Positions 1 to 7,762 of a DNA stretch of 51,249 nucleotides are shown here, piece after piece. Numbering within the stretch: the stretch's first letter is position 1; each line of letters begins with the position of its first letter. The position numbers and the translations under genes were made by a program. Below the pieces are notes generated by a model. That model was given only the letters and a program-made list of their open reading frames with translations, was not told where the DNA came from and ran no database searches. Source of the stretch: Candidatus Amunia macphersoniae (GTDB taxonomy: Bacteria > Chloroflexota > Dormibacteria > Aeolococcales > Aeolococcaceae); assembly GCA_016464795.1 (NCBI GenBank), contig JAEKNN010000052.1:1-51249 (forward strand), written 5' to 3'.

Positions 1-28
1 CCATGCTGCTGGCGGAACTCACCTCAAG

Positions 29-822
29 GTGGTCCCATCTCGCTGGCGGGCGACATGCCGGGGCCTCATCTGTGGCGTGGCGCTCATCACAACGGCATGC
101 GGGCCGGCGGCGCAAGGGTCGACCGCTCCCAGTTCACACGCAACCGCGAAGCCGCGACTCCCACGAGCACCCGTTCTGTTGTACGTCGCCGGGGGTCAGC
201 AGGATCGGCTGACGGAAGTTTCGTGGCAAACCGGAACCGTGATATCAACCTTCCCGCGACCGGGGGCAAGCCATGCTGGAGCGCGGCAGTCTCGGCTACT
301 CCCGTCGCCCGATGGGGCGGCGTTTGTCGTAGCAACGCCGGGTGGAGGAATGGCTGCTGTGACCGATCGCAGTGGTAAGCGCCTCAACACCCTAGACCCG
401 GCGGCAGGTTACTGGTGGGCGGACGACAGCTCGGCACTGTGCGTTCTGCATCAGCGGTTGCCCTACGCACCTGCGCGTTTGAGCCTTTCCATGCTCGGCA
501 GCGACGACAATGATGTGGCTGCGCTTCCTGCCGGACAGTCCGCAACATGGTCAATCGCCGCGTGCAGTGCTAGCAATGATCGGGCGTCTTGGTCGGCTTT
601 GCCGATGTTCCCGAGGGTTCAGCACTTCCAGCCTTGACTGTGGTCTGGTCGACAGAGGGACGACTCCGCGGCATCGTGGTTGATCCGAGTTCGACTCAGA
701 TGGCAATCGGGTTGCTACCGGCGACGGCAGGCACCGCAGCCGCGACAGCGGGCTATGAGTTGCACCTGATCCGGAAGGATGGCAGTGACCTGCTCGTCAC
801 AAGCAACGCCCGCTTTCCGTAG
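29..822 (+). pseudogene. Broken lipoprotein / propeller-like protein, paralogue of the 35864-37003 gene
   Basis: The reading frame opens at GTG 29 with a lipoprotein-type signal (hydrophobic stretch then ITTACG around residues 20-25). It runs as a sensible protein to about residue 184 (motifs SPDG and WWADDSSALCVLH) and then loses homology and stops at 637. A second frame, readable from about 585 and ending at 822, continues the same kind of protein. Compared with the intact 379-residue protein at 35864-37003, the first frame matches up to the AACSASNDR / AVCSVTRDL stretch. The second frame matches from the VLVGF / LVVGL stretch to the end. About 95 residues are therefore missing at the junction and the frame is shifted. 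It looks like a decaying duplicate. A sequencing error could explain the shift but not the internal gap. Function unknown, possibly a secreted repeat-propeller protein. Confidence 0.65.
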
Positions 823-881
823 AACCTGCGCCACTAGCGGAGCCGCAGCCGTTGTGGAAACAGGGGCGTCCGGCGCATCCC

Positions 882-1047
882 CCATGTCGGGTCAGCCCCA
901 CGACATGGTTGTAGGCCGCTTCACACTCGCACTCCCAGCACTCGGTCGACCAGCACAAACAAGAGGACATCCAGCTGTTCGACTTCTTCCATGCCGCTCG
1001 GCGGCCAGGCGAGTGACCTTAGCTTGGACCTCCTCAAGGTCCAAGCT
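882..1047. terminator. Two hairpins after the methyltransferase gene and the broken gene
   Basis: The 250-base gap between the convergent genes ending at 822 and 1073 holds two inverted repeats. CCATGTCG at 882-889 pairs with CGACATGG at 901-908. At 1021-1047 AGCTTGGACCT and AGGTCCAAGCT form a perfect 11-bp stem with a 5-base loop. Neither is followed by a clear T-run on either strand, so a bidirectional terminator or mRNA 3' stabiliser is only an inference. Nothing else was recognised in this gap. Confidence 0.45.
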
Positions 1048-1072
1048 GGATGCGACGCGACAGTGTGCGTGA

Positions 1073-1948
1073 CTAGCTAGTGGAGTCCGGAGCCAGCTCG
1101 AGCGCGGGCACGTCAGCGCCCAGCCGCTCGCGCATCACCCCCACAGCGTCGGCGCTGCTGTCGCCGGCCACGAACCGCCGGCCCAGCTCGCGTGCAGCGA
1201 CAGCCGTCGTACCACTGCCCGCACACCAGTCCACAACCAGGTCATCGGGTCGTGAGGATGCCGCCACCACCCGTCGGAGGACACCCAGCGGCTTCTGTGT
1301 CGGGTAACCGGTGCGCTCGCGCGAGTTGGTCGGCACGATGGTGTGCCACCACACGTCCGTCGGAGACTTGCCGGCGGCGGCGCGCTGGGGCGTCTGCAGG
1401 CCCGGCGCCATGTAGGGGATTCGCTCGACCTCGGCGAGGTCGAAGTGGTGGCGGCCGGGCGCGCGCGCATACACCAGCAGGACGTCGTGCTTGGCGGGCC
1501 ATCGGGTGGTGGTGCGGGCGCCGAAGTCGTACGCCCAGATCACCTCGTTGAGGAAGCAGTCACGGCCGAACAGCTCGTCGAGCATCACCTTGCAGTAGTG
1601 GGACTCGCGGGGATCGACATGCAGATAGAGGGTGCCGTGCTCGGCGAGGATGCGCCGGCTCTCGAGCAGCCGCGGCCGCAGCCAGCCGACGTAGTCGTCG
1701 AAGCTGTCGGCGAAGGAGGCGATGTCGGTGCGGGTGTTGCGGTAGGTCGCCCCGGCGAAGCCGCGCCGGAGACCGGCCGGATCGCGTTCGGTGCGCAGGC
1801 GGAAGCCCTGGCGACGGCTGCCGCTGTTGAAGGGCGGATCGGCGTACACCAGCCCGGCGCAACCCTCCGGCAGCGCCGCGAGGAGGGTGAGCGCCTCCGC
1901 GTGGACGATCAGGCCCGCTCCCGCCGCAGGTAAGGCCAGGAATGACAC
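1073..1948 (-). CDS. Orphan site-specific DNA methyltransferase (adenine-N6 type)
   Basis: Transfers a methyl group from S-adenosylmethionine to a base in a specific DNA sequence. The catalytic motif IV reads DPPFNSG (residues 37-43). The SAM-binding motif I reads DWCAGSGTT (about 240-248). The catalytic motif thus comes first, the order of beta-class N6-adenine / N4-cytosine enzymes, and DPPF favours adenine. The target-recognition part lies between them. At 291 residues it is a complete single-domain enzyme. No restriction endonuclease or specificity subunit is nearby, so it is probably an orphan enzyme with a regulatory or marking role. The GTG start at 1948 lies 7 bases after a TACCCT box read on the minus strand, which allows a leaderless transcript. 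Recognition sequence cannot be told from here. Confidence 0.85.
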   Translation of the reverse strand: MSFLALPAAGAGLIVHAEALTLLAALPEGCAGLVYADPPFNSGSRRQGFRLRTERDPAGLRRGFAGATYRNTRTDIASFADSFDDYVGWLRPRLLESRRILAEHGTLYLHVDPRESHYCKVMLDELFGRDCFLNEVIWAYDFGARTTTRWPAKHDVLLVYARAPGRHHFDLAEVERIPYMAPGLQTPQRAAAGKSPTDVWWHTIVPTNSRERTGYPTQKPLGVLRRVVAASSRPDDLVVDWCAGSGTTAVAARELGRRFVAGDSSADAVGVMRERLGADVPALELAPDSTS

Positions 1949-2041
1949 GTGATCGAGGGTACAGGAGCGGATAAGTCGCCCCAGAGGCGGTACATGGGTC
2001 TAGGCTGGAACCAGTCGTTCACCGTCACGGAGGAGACCCAC

Positions 2042-2230
2042 ATGGGTGGAGAAGGCGACAAGGCAGCCGGCAGGGTCAAAGAGGCCGCTGGCGATCTCAC
2101 GGGTGACAAGGACCTTCAGGGCGAAGGCAAGACGCAGAACGCCGCCGGCAACGTCAAGGACGCGGGGTCCAAGGTCGGCGACAAGGTCAAGGACGCAGCC
2201 GACAATCTCGGGGACAGCCTCAAGAAGTAG
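2042..2230 (+). CDS. CsbD-family stress-response protein
   Basis: Small, highly charged, Gly/Ala/Lys/Asp-rich protein of 62 residues with the typical CsbD opening (DKAAGRVKEAAGDLTGD) followed by further degenerate KDAG/KVKDAA repeats. CsbD proteins are induced by general stress in many bacteria; their biochemical role is unknown. The open frame extends upstream to 1949, but the ATG at 2042 is preceded by a strong ribosome site (GGAGGAG at about 2030-2036) and matches the family N-terminus, so that start is chosen. It is monocistronic and followed by a repeat element with GC-rich inverted arms (2245-2395). Confidence 0.85.
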   Translation: MGGEGDKAAGRVKEAAGDLTGDKDLQGEGKTQNAAGNVKDAGSKVGDKVKDAADNLGDSLKK

Positions 2231-2244
2231 GACGGTTGAGAGCC

Positions 2245-2395
2245 CCGAGAGGGGGCACACTCCCAAAGCGGGGGTGAGGGTGTCACGCTGCAGTCGCTGT
2301 CCTCGCGGACGCCGCGGAGCCAACTCGCACGGCGAGCTGTCTCCTTGCTGCTACGGGTGCTCCCTTCGCGTGTCACCCCCGCCCCCTCTCCTCGG
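2245..2395. repeat. Structured intergenic repeat, family 1, copy C
   Basis: A core of about 80 bases (2290-2368) is shared with copy D at 35641-35715: both contain a GGAGCCAAC box, a short hairpin around CGCACGGCG, and TGTCTCCTTGCTGCT. GC-rich arms flank the core. The left arm (about 2268-2288) is complementary to the right arm (about 2366-2388), so the whole unit can fold into a long stem with the core at its tip. The arm sequence differs from that of the other copies while remaining self-complementary. No open frame of its own is convincing. Confidence 0.6.
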
Positions 2396-2488
2396 TATCA
2401 CCACGCCGTGCCCTTTCCCGCGTGATGCTGCCGCGCCCCCGCTAGAGTTCGCCGCTGACGGAGCGATGGGCAGGCGGAGGTGGCGCGG

Positions 2489-2992
2489 GTGCAGTTCGGG
2501 CGGTACTACGAGGAGTTCGAGGTGGGGGCCACCTACAAGCACTGGCCGGGCAAGACCATCACCGAGTCTGACGACCACCTCTTCTGTGCGCTGACCATGA
2601 ACCACCATCCCCTGCACACCGACGCGCACTACGCAGAGACGCAAACGCAGTTCAAGCGCAACGTGGTGGTCGGCAACCTGGTGTACAGCCTGGCGCTGGG
2701 CATGAGTGTCGCTGACGTCAGCGGCAAGGCGATCGCCAACCTCGAGGTGGAGTCGCTCAAGCACGAGAACCCGACGTTCCACGGCGACACCATCTACGCA
2801 GAGACCACAGTGCTCGACAAGCGCGAGTCCTCGAGCAAGCCGGATCGCGGCGTTGTGCGTGTCGAGACGCGGGCCTTCAACCAGCGTGGCGAGCGGGTGT
2901 GCATCTTCACCCGCAGCGTGATGGTGCCGAAGCGGGAGGCGGTCGGCGAGATGCAGCCTGCCGACCTGCCCCCCGGCCACAGCAGCGCGTGA
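2489..2992 (+). CDS. MaoC-like (R)-hydratase / dehydratase
   Basis: Hot-dog-fold protein of the MaoC dehydratase family, about 167 residues, probably acting on an acyl-CoA substrate (hydration of an enoyl- or mesaconyl-type CoA). The family signature is visible as DDHLFCALTMNHHPLHTDAHY near residues 28-50 (split here as DDHLFCALTMNHHP and LHTDAHY), with the Asn and His expected in the hydratase motif. The GTG at 2489 is placed 8 bases after GGAGG (2476-2480). An upstream GTG at 2480 is in frame but would overlap that ribosome site. The stop overlaps the folP start by 4 bases (GTGA), so it is translationally coupled to the folate genes although no metabolic link is obvious. The exact substrate cannot be told. 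Confidence 0.8.
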   Translation: MQFGRYYEEFEVGATYKHWPGKTITESDDHLFCALTMNHHPLHTDAHYAETQTQFKRNVVVGNLVYSLALGMSVADVSGKAIANLEVESLKHENPTFHGDTIYAETTVLDKRESSSKPDRGVVRVETRAFNQRGERVCIFTRSVMVPKREAVGEMQPADLPPGHSSA

Positions 2993-4221
2993 CCGACGCC
3001 GCCGCGGCGGCACGGTACAACGTCCGCCCCTTGCTCCCCGGGCCGGAGTCGGCGCTGCGCGAGTCGGTCCTCCAGCTGGGCCTCCCCGCCGACAGGCTCA
3101 GCGCCCTAGCCGAGCACGGCGCCGTCGAAGCTCTGGCGGTGCAGGGACTTGCGCCTGATCAGGCGCGAATTCTCGAACGCGCTCTGCAGGAGCGTGGCGG
3201 CACCGTGCTCACCGACCTCAACGGTTCGCGGGCGCTGCTGCTCGCGCCTCTGATGGCCATGGGCCAGCTGCCGGCCGTGCTGGCCGGATGGAGCGAGTCA
3301 GCGGAATCCCTGGGCGCGGCCATCGGCGCGGCGCTGATGGCGCGCGGTTCGTCACCGCCCCCGCTGCGGGCGGGAACACACACCCTCGACTTCCGGGCGC
3401 GCACGCTGGTGATGGGCGTGCTCAACGTGACCCCCGACTCCTTCGCCGGCGATTCCATCAGTGACGACGTTGGTGCGGTGGTCGACCGTGCACGGGGCTT
3501 CGTCGATGCCGGCGCTGACCTCATCGACATCGGCGGCGAGAGCACCCGTCCCAACTCGCAGGCGGTGGACGCCGACGAGGAGCTGGCGCGCGTGGTGCCG
3601 GCTCTGCGGGCGGTCTGCTCAGCCGTTGACCTGCCCGTGAGCATCGACACACGCAAGTCCGAGGTGGCTCGGCGAGCAATCGCCGAGGGAGCGGTGATCG
3701 TCAACGACGTCTGGGGCCTGCGCGGTGATCCGGCGATGGTCGAGGTGGTCGCCGAGCACGCGCACGTCGGGGTGGTCGCGATGCACAACCAGCGCGGCAC
3801 CGAGTACGGCGACCTCATGGCCGACATCTGCGGCACGCTGCGCGAGTCAGTCCGCATCGCAGAGACAGGCGGCGTCGCAGCCGACCGTCTGGTCATCGAC
3901 CCGGGCTTTGGCTTCGCCAAGACGCCCGCTCAGAATCTCGAGCTGATGCGGCGCCTCGGCGAGCTGCGTGGACTCGGCCGTCCGGTGCTCCTCGGCGTGT
4001 CCCGCAAGCACACCATCGGGGCGATCCTCGGTGGTGCCGCACCCTCAGACCGCGTCGAGGGCACCTTGGCGCTGCTGGCCCTCGGTGTCGCCGCCGGCGT
4101 CAGCATCGTGCGCGTCCACGACGTCGCGCAGGCGGCGCGCGCGGTCCGCGTCGCCGACGCGGTGGTGCGGGGCACGCCGGCAGAGGTTGCCGCATTGCCT
4201 CCACCCGGTCCCACCGGGTGA
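2989..4221 (+). CDS. folP: Dihydropteroate synthase with N-terminal extension
   Basis: Condenses 6-hydroxymethyl-dihydropterin diphosphate with p-aminobenzoate to dihydropteroate in folate synthesis. The catalytic barrel begins near residue 140 with VMGVLNVTPDSF. It contains IDIGGESTRP, VSIDTRKSEVA, IVNDVWG, DPGFGFAKT and LLGVSRKHTIG, all expected pterin/pABA-binding elements, and ends with VRVHDV. At 410 residues it is about 130-140 longer than most bacterial enzymes. The first 135 residues are a separate Ala/Leu-rich domain with no motif recognised. The GTG start overlaps the MaoC stop, and the next gene folK starts 4 bases before the folP stop, so the two folate enzymes are co-translated. 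folB and folE are not in this window. Confidence 0.93.
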   Translation: MTDAAAAARYNVRPLLPGPESALRESVLQLGLPADRLSALAEHGAVEALAVQGLAPDQARILERALQERGGTVLTDLNGSRALLLAPLMAMGQLPAVLAGWSESAESLGAAIGAALMARGSSPPPLRAGTHTLDFRARTLVMGVLNVTPDSFAGDSISDDVGAVVDRARGFVDAGADLIDIGGESTRPNSQAVDADEELARVVPALRAVCSAVDLPVSIDTRKSEVARRAIAEGAVIVNDVWGLRGDPAMVEVVAEHAHVGVVAMHNQRGTEYGDLMADICGTLRESVRIAETGGVAADRLVIDPGFGFAKTPAQNLELMRRLGELRGLGRPVLLGVSRKHTIGAILGGAAPSDRVEGTLALLALGVAAGVSIVRVHDVAQAARAVRVADAVVRGTPAEVAALPPPGPTG

Positions 4222-4658
4222 CCACCGACGTCGCATGGGTGGCGCTGGGCAGCAATCTCGGGCACCGCGGCCGCGCCCTGGCCCGGCTGCGTGAGCTGCT
4301 GGCCGGCGGTGGAGTACGGCTGGAGGCCGTCTCCAGCGAGGTGCTCACCCGCCCCCTCGGCGTCACCGGCCAGGGCGACTTCCACAATCAGCTGGTGGTG
4401 TTGCGCGCCCCGGAGCCGTGGTCGCCGTTGCGATGGCTGGAGCACACACGGGCCGCCGAGGCCGGCGCCGGCCGCCGCCAGACCTACCACTGGGGACCGC
4501 GCCGCGCCGACGTCGACATCCTCATGCTCGGTGAGCAGGGCGAGATCACCTACGCCGACGACCACCTGACAGTGCCCCACCCGGAGATCCCCAACCGGCC
4601 CTTCATCCGCCGGCTGCTGCGGGAGCTGGGCAGGGCGCAGTCCGGCACGTCGAGCTGA
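4218..4658 (+). CDS. folK: 2-amino-4-hydroxy-6-hydroxymethyldihydropteridine diphosphokinase
   Basis: HPPK transfers pyrophosphate from ATP to 6-hydroxymethyl-dihydropterin, the step just before dihydropteroate synthase. The family pattern is clear: VALGSNLGHR at the N-terminus, DFHNQLV in the middle, then GPRRADVDILML (Mg-binding Asp pair) and VPHPEIPNRPFIRRLL near the C-terminus. Length 146 residues is close to the usual 150-160. The GTG start lies in the folP stop region (4-base overlap), giving a folP-folK unit. Confidence 0.92.
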   Translation: MTTDVAWVALGSNLGHRGRALARLRELLAGGGVRLEAVSSEVLTRPLGVTGQGDFHNQLVVLRAPEPWSPLRWLEHTRAAEAGAGRRQTYHWGPRRADVDILMLGEQGEITYADDHLTVPHPEIPNRPFIRRLLRELGRAQSGTSS

Positions 4659-4671
4659 TTGACTGCGGCTC

Positions 4672-5682
4672 ATGGAGTTGCTGGTTCTGGGTGGCACGGC
4701 ATGGGTGGGCCGCGAGGTCGCCCGGCAGGCTGTCGAGCGCGGCCACCAGGTGACCTGCCTGGCGCGAGGCGAGAGCGGCACCGTCGCCGATGGCGCCAGC
4801 CTCGTCGCGTCTGACCGGCGCCACGCCCAGGCGTACGACGCGGTCCGGCACCGGCAGTGGGACGGCGTCTTCGAGGTCTCATGGCAGCCCACCTTCGTCC
4901 GCGAAGCGCTGGCGGCACTCGGCGAGAGAACCAGGCACTGGGCCTACATCTCCTCCAGCAATGTCTACGCCTCGCACGCGACACCGGGTGCTGACGAGAC
5001 GGCGGAGATTCTCCAACCGACCGACCGCGACGCGGTGGAGCGCGAGCAGTACGGCGAGGCCAAGGTGGCCTGCGAGCAGGCCTCGACTGAGGTCATGGGC
5101 GACCGGCTTCTGATCGCACGGGCAGGGTTGATCGGGGGACCCGGTGACCACACCGGGCGCTCGGGCTACTGGGTGGCGCGGGCAGCGCGTGACCCGCTGG
5201 GACCGATGCTGCTCCCGGACTCGCCGGACCTGCCCACGCAGGTGGTCGATGTCCGCGACCTGGCGTCGTGGTTGTTGGACAGTGCGCAGGCCGGGACCAC
5301 CGGCACCTACGACGCGGTGGGTCCCGTGGTGCCGTTCGGCAGCTGGCTCGAGCAGTCTCGAGCGGTCGGCGGCCATATCGGACCGGTGATCCGGGCCGAC
5401 CCATCGTGGCTGCTGGAGCAGGGCGTCGGTGAGTACATGGGCCCGGAATCGCTGGCGATGTGGCTGGTCGAAGCCGGCTACGAGGGGTGGTCGGCCCGCT
5501 CGGGGGAAGCCGCGCGAGCAGCGGGACTGCGACACCGCCCGCGCGCCGAGCTGCTCGCTGACCTGCTGGGGTGGGAACGTCAGCAGGGCCTGGACCGCCC
5601 CCGAGACGCCGGTCTCAGCGCCGCCCGCGAGCATGAGTTGCTGGCGGTTCTCACCGGCCAGGGACAGATCTCGTCGCAGTGA
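4672..5682 (+). CDS. NAD-dependent epimerase/dehydratase family protein (extended SDR)
   Basis: Rossmann-fold protein of 336 residues. It opens with [18 protein letters not shown], a variant of the nucleotide-binding GGTGFxG loop. [11 protein letters not shown] and a later [11 protein letters not shown] correspond to the Ser and the Tyr-x3-Lys catalytic elements of extended short-chain dehydrogenases. The last third is the less conserved substrate domain. The substrate may be a nucleotide sugar or another hydroxy compound and cannot be decided. It follows folK by 13 bases and is probably transcribed with it. The convergent gap to 5933 carries repeat copy A. Confidence 0.82.
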   Translation: MELLVLGGTAWVGREVARQAVERGHQVTCLARGESGTVADGASLVASDRRHAQAYDAVRHRQWDGVFEVSWQPTFVREALAALGERTRHWAYISSSNVYASHATPGADETAEILQPTDRDAVEREQYGEAKVACEQASTEVMGDRLLIARAGLIGGPGDHTGRSGYWVARAARDPLGPMLLPDSPDLPTQVVDVRDLASWLLDSAQAGTTGTYDAVGPVVPFGSWLEQSRAVGGHIGPVIRADPSWLLEQGVGEYMGPESLAMWLVEAGYEGWSARSGEAARAAGLRHRPRAELLADLLGWERQQGLDRPRDAGLSAAREHELLAVLTGQGQISSQ

Positions 5683-5762
5683 GACCCAGCCCCTCGGCGC
5701 GCTTTGCCCGTCGTCGTCTTGGGCGTTTCGGAGCTCTCCGCCGAACTGCCGTCACCCGGAGT

Positions 5763-5905
5763 GGCGGGGGGTGGGGGAGCACTCTGGTGAGCAAGTTCTG
5801 CAGCGGGCGAAGGCGCGAAGAGCTCGCCGGTGGCGAGCTCGCAGCGACGCCAGCGCCCGCGAAGCCTGTTCGAAGCGAACCAGAATGCTCCCCCACCCCC
5901 GCCGC
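5763..5905. repeat. Structured intergenic repeat, family 2, copy A
   Basis: Core at about 5789-5878, beginning GAGCAAGTTCTGCAGCGGGC, is repeated in the opposite orientation at 43024-43117 (copy B). The first 25 bases are identical and overall identity is roughly 80 percent. At the centre GAGCTCGCC (5820-5828) and GGCGAGCTC (5832-5840) form a perfect 9-bp hairpin. Copy B has a different but still self-complementary stem at the same place. The outer arms 5763-5788 and 5879-5905 are G-rich and C-rich complements that extend the stem by about 25 bp. It fills the convergent gap between the SDR gene and the gene at 5933. Confidence 0.65.
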
Positions 5906-5932
5906 GTCGCGCGAAGTCACCGAGCAGCCCAG

Positions 5933-6589
5933 CTAGATCGGCAGTCTGTCCGCCAGCGCGGGCACGATGCGCAGCGCGGTCTGCACCTGGCGGGCGATCA
6001 GCCCCAGGTCGGGCGGCCGCTCGAAGTCGATCAGCCACGAGTGCTCGGCGGTGAACTTCTCCACCAGGGTGGTGCGCCCCAGCGCGGCCAGGCCAATGTG
6101 CACCGAGGGCCTATCGTCGTCGGGGAAAGCCTTGCCGATCAGCGTCTGGACGGTGTCGACCCAGGTGCTGACCTCGCCGACGTCCTGGAGCTCGTAGCCG
6201 CCGTCACCGAGCACGAACTCCGCCTCCACCTCGACGAAGGGCTGCGGCGCCAGGTGCTGATGCGGGCAATCCTGCGCGTCTTCCTCATCATGGTACAGCT
6301 CACAATCCGCCCCGCTGCCGTAGGTGGCGACGTAGGTCATCAGCGCGTCCCAGGCAAAGTTGACGTGCACGTGGTAACGCGACGGCGGCTCGGACGGCGA
6401 CAGCCGCACCGTGCACTCGAAACGACGTTCGCCGATCCCCGGCTCCACGTGGTGACGCACGTCCTCGATGCTCAGCCCTGACCCGTCGATGGCCTCGAGC
6501 AGGTCCGAGGCGAACTCTTCGTACGACGGAAAGGGTGGCCTCGTCTGCTGCGAGTCGCTGGGCAGACCAGCTCCGGCGTGCTCCGCCAC
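5933..6589 (-). CDS. Protein of unknown function with a Cys/His cluster
   Basis: A 218-residue soluble, acidic protein that I do not recognise. It has no signal or membrane segment. Residues 96-112 carry Cys96, His100, Cys108, His110 and His112, a spacing that could bind a metal ion; this is inference from the sequence only. The C-terminal third (PSVHIGLAALGRTTLV to the end) is well composed and the codon use resembles the neighbours. It starts with GTG directly next to the stop of the small membrane-protein gene at 6590, and is the last gene of a minus-strand run headed by the response regulator at 6870-7592. It may therefore be co-transcribed with that regulator. Confidence 0.65.
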   Translation of the reverse strand: MAEHAGAGLPSDSQQTRPPFPSYEEFASDLLEAIDGSGLSIEDVRHHVEPGIGERRFECTVRLSPSEPPSRYHVHVNFAWDALMTYVATYGSGADCELYHDEEDAQDCPHQHLAPQPFVEVEAEFVLGDGGYELQDVGEVSTWVDTVQTLIGKAFPDDDRPSVHIGLAALGRTTLVEKFTAEHSWLIDFERPPDLGLIARQVQTALRIVPALADRLPI

Positions 6590-6859
6590 CTACAGACCCA
6601 GCCGCAGCCGGCGCAGGTAGCGGGCGCCCAGCAACAGCAGGTCGAGGATCAACACAGCGACGGTCACGATCGCCAGCCACAGCACCAACGGTCCCTCGGC
6701 TCCCGGCGTCTTCCAGTCGTACACCGCCAGCGTCCCGGCGATCAGCAGGCCGACGGCCACCACCGCAAGGGAGGCCACGGTGAGCGCCACCAGCGGGTCG
6801 GGCGAGGAGCGCCGGTCCGCGGACGCCTGCGGAGATCGGAGCATCGGCGGGGTGGGCAT
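6590..6859 (-). CDS. Small two-helix membrane protein
   Basis: An 89-residue protein starting at ATG 6859 (MPTPPMLRSPQ). It has two hydrophobic helices, about residues 25-46 (ALTVASLAVVAVGLLIAGTL) and 58-77 (LVLWLAIVTVAVLILDLLLL), and a basic C-terminus (RYLRRLRLGL). The open frame extends to 7021 but the upstream part overlaps the response regulator and has shadow-frame composition, so the ATG is preferred. It lies 10 bases downstream of the regulator gene and abuts the gene at 5933. Function unknown. Confidence 0.65.
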   Translation of the reverse strand: MPTPPMLRSPQASADRRSSPDPLVALTVASLAVVAVGLLIAGTLAVYDWKTPGAEGPLVLWLAIVTVAVLILDLLLLGARYLRRLRLGL

Positions 6860-6869
6860 CGCGGTCAGT

Positions 6870-7592
6870 CTACCGAGCGTTCTCCGGGCGCGTATTGGTG
6901 AAGCGGTAGCCGACCCCCGGCACCGCCAGGATGTAGATCGGTTGCGCCGGCTCGGGCTCGATCTTGCGGCGGAGGTTGCGCACGTGCACGTCGATGACAC
7001 GTGTCCTGATGCGGTGCTCATAGCCCCACACCGCAGCCAGGATGCGATCGCGCGACAGCACCTCGCCTGCGTTGCTGGCCAGAAAGGCGAGCAGGTCGAA
7101 CTCGGTGTGAGTGAGCACGATGTCCTCGTCCTCGCGGACCACGCGACGCTCGGCGGTGTCGATCAGCAGGCCGCGGAAGGCGAGGCGACGGCCCTCACCG
7201 TTGCGGGCCGGGGGCTCGTTGACCTTGCGCAGGTGGGCGGCGATCCGGGCCAGCAGCTCGCGCGGACGGAAGGGCTTCTGGATGTAGTCGTCGGCCCCCA
7301 TCTCCAGCCCCAGAACGACGTCGATCTCCTCGTTCTTGGCGGAGAGGATGACCACGGGCACGCGGTGCCCGGCGCGGCGGATCTCGCGGCAGATGTCAAA
7401 CCCCGACAGGTCGGGCATCACCAGGTCGAGCAGCACGATGTCCGGCCGCGCCGTCTCCACAGCCTTCAGCGCCTCCCCGCCGCGCTCCACCTCGACGACC
7501 CGGTAGCCCTCGGTCTCACAGGTGAGCCGCACGGCCTTGCGCACCAGGCTGTCGTCGTCGACGACGAGGACTGTCGCCTGTCGACTCTCCAA
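6870..7592 (-). CDS. OmpR/PhoB-family response regulator (orphan)
   Basis: Two-domain DNA-binding regulator of about 240 residues. The receiver domain (1-120) shows the acidic pocket VDDD (11-14), phospho-acceptor Asp56 in LLDLVMPD, Ser84 in ILSAKN and Lys106 in YIQKPF. The winged-helix effector (about 135-235) ends with RVIDVHVRNLRRKIE and VPGVGYRF, typical for the OmpR family. No histidine kinase gene is in this window, so its partner is elsewhere. The TTG at 7592 is preceded by AAGGATGG. A TAGAAT box on the minus strand (7628-7633) would place the transcript start near 7621. A GTG at 7607 is an alternative start. Confidence 0.88.
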   Translation of the reverse strand: MESRQATVLVVDDDSLVRKAVRLTCETEGYRVVEVERGGEALKAVETARPDIVLLDLVMPDLSGFDICREIRRAGHRVPVVILSAKNEEIDVVLGLEMGADDYIQKPFRPRELLARIAAHLRKVNEPPARNGEGRRLAFRGLLIDTAERRVVREDEDIVLTHTEFDLLAFLASNAGEVLSRDRILAAVWGYEHRIRTRVIDVHVRNLRRKIEPEPAQPIYILAVPGVGYRFTNTRPENAR

Positions 7593-7762
7593 TCCACCAT
7601 CCTTCACAAGTCTTGACCCCAGCACGATTCTAGGGGTGGCGAGGCGAGCGTGGAGACGGTCCCAGGGGACTCAGGTGCGGGCTGCTGGTACCATACGGGC
7701 CGATCCGGGCACCCGCCTCAAGCGCCCGATTGCGACGACCGCCAGTCACAGGAGTGACCTCA

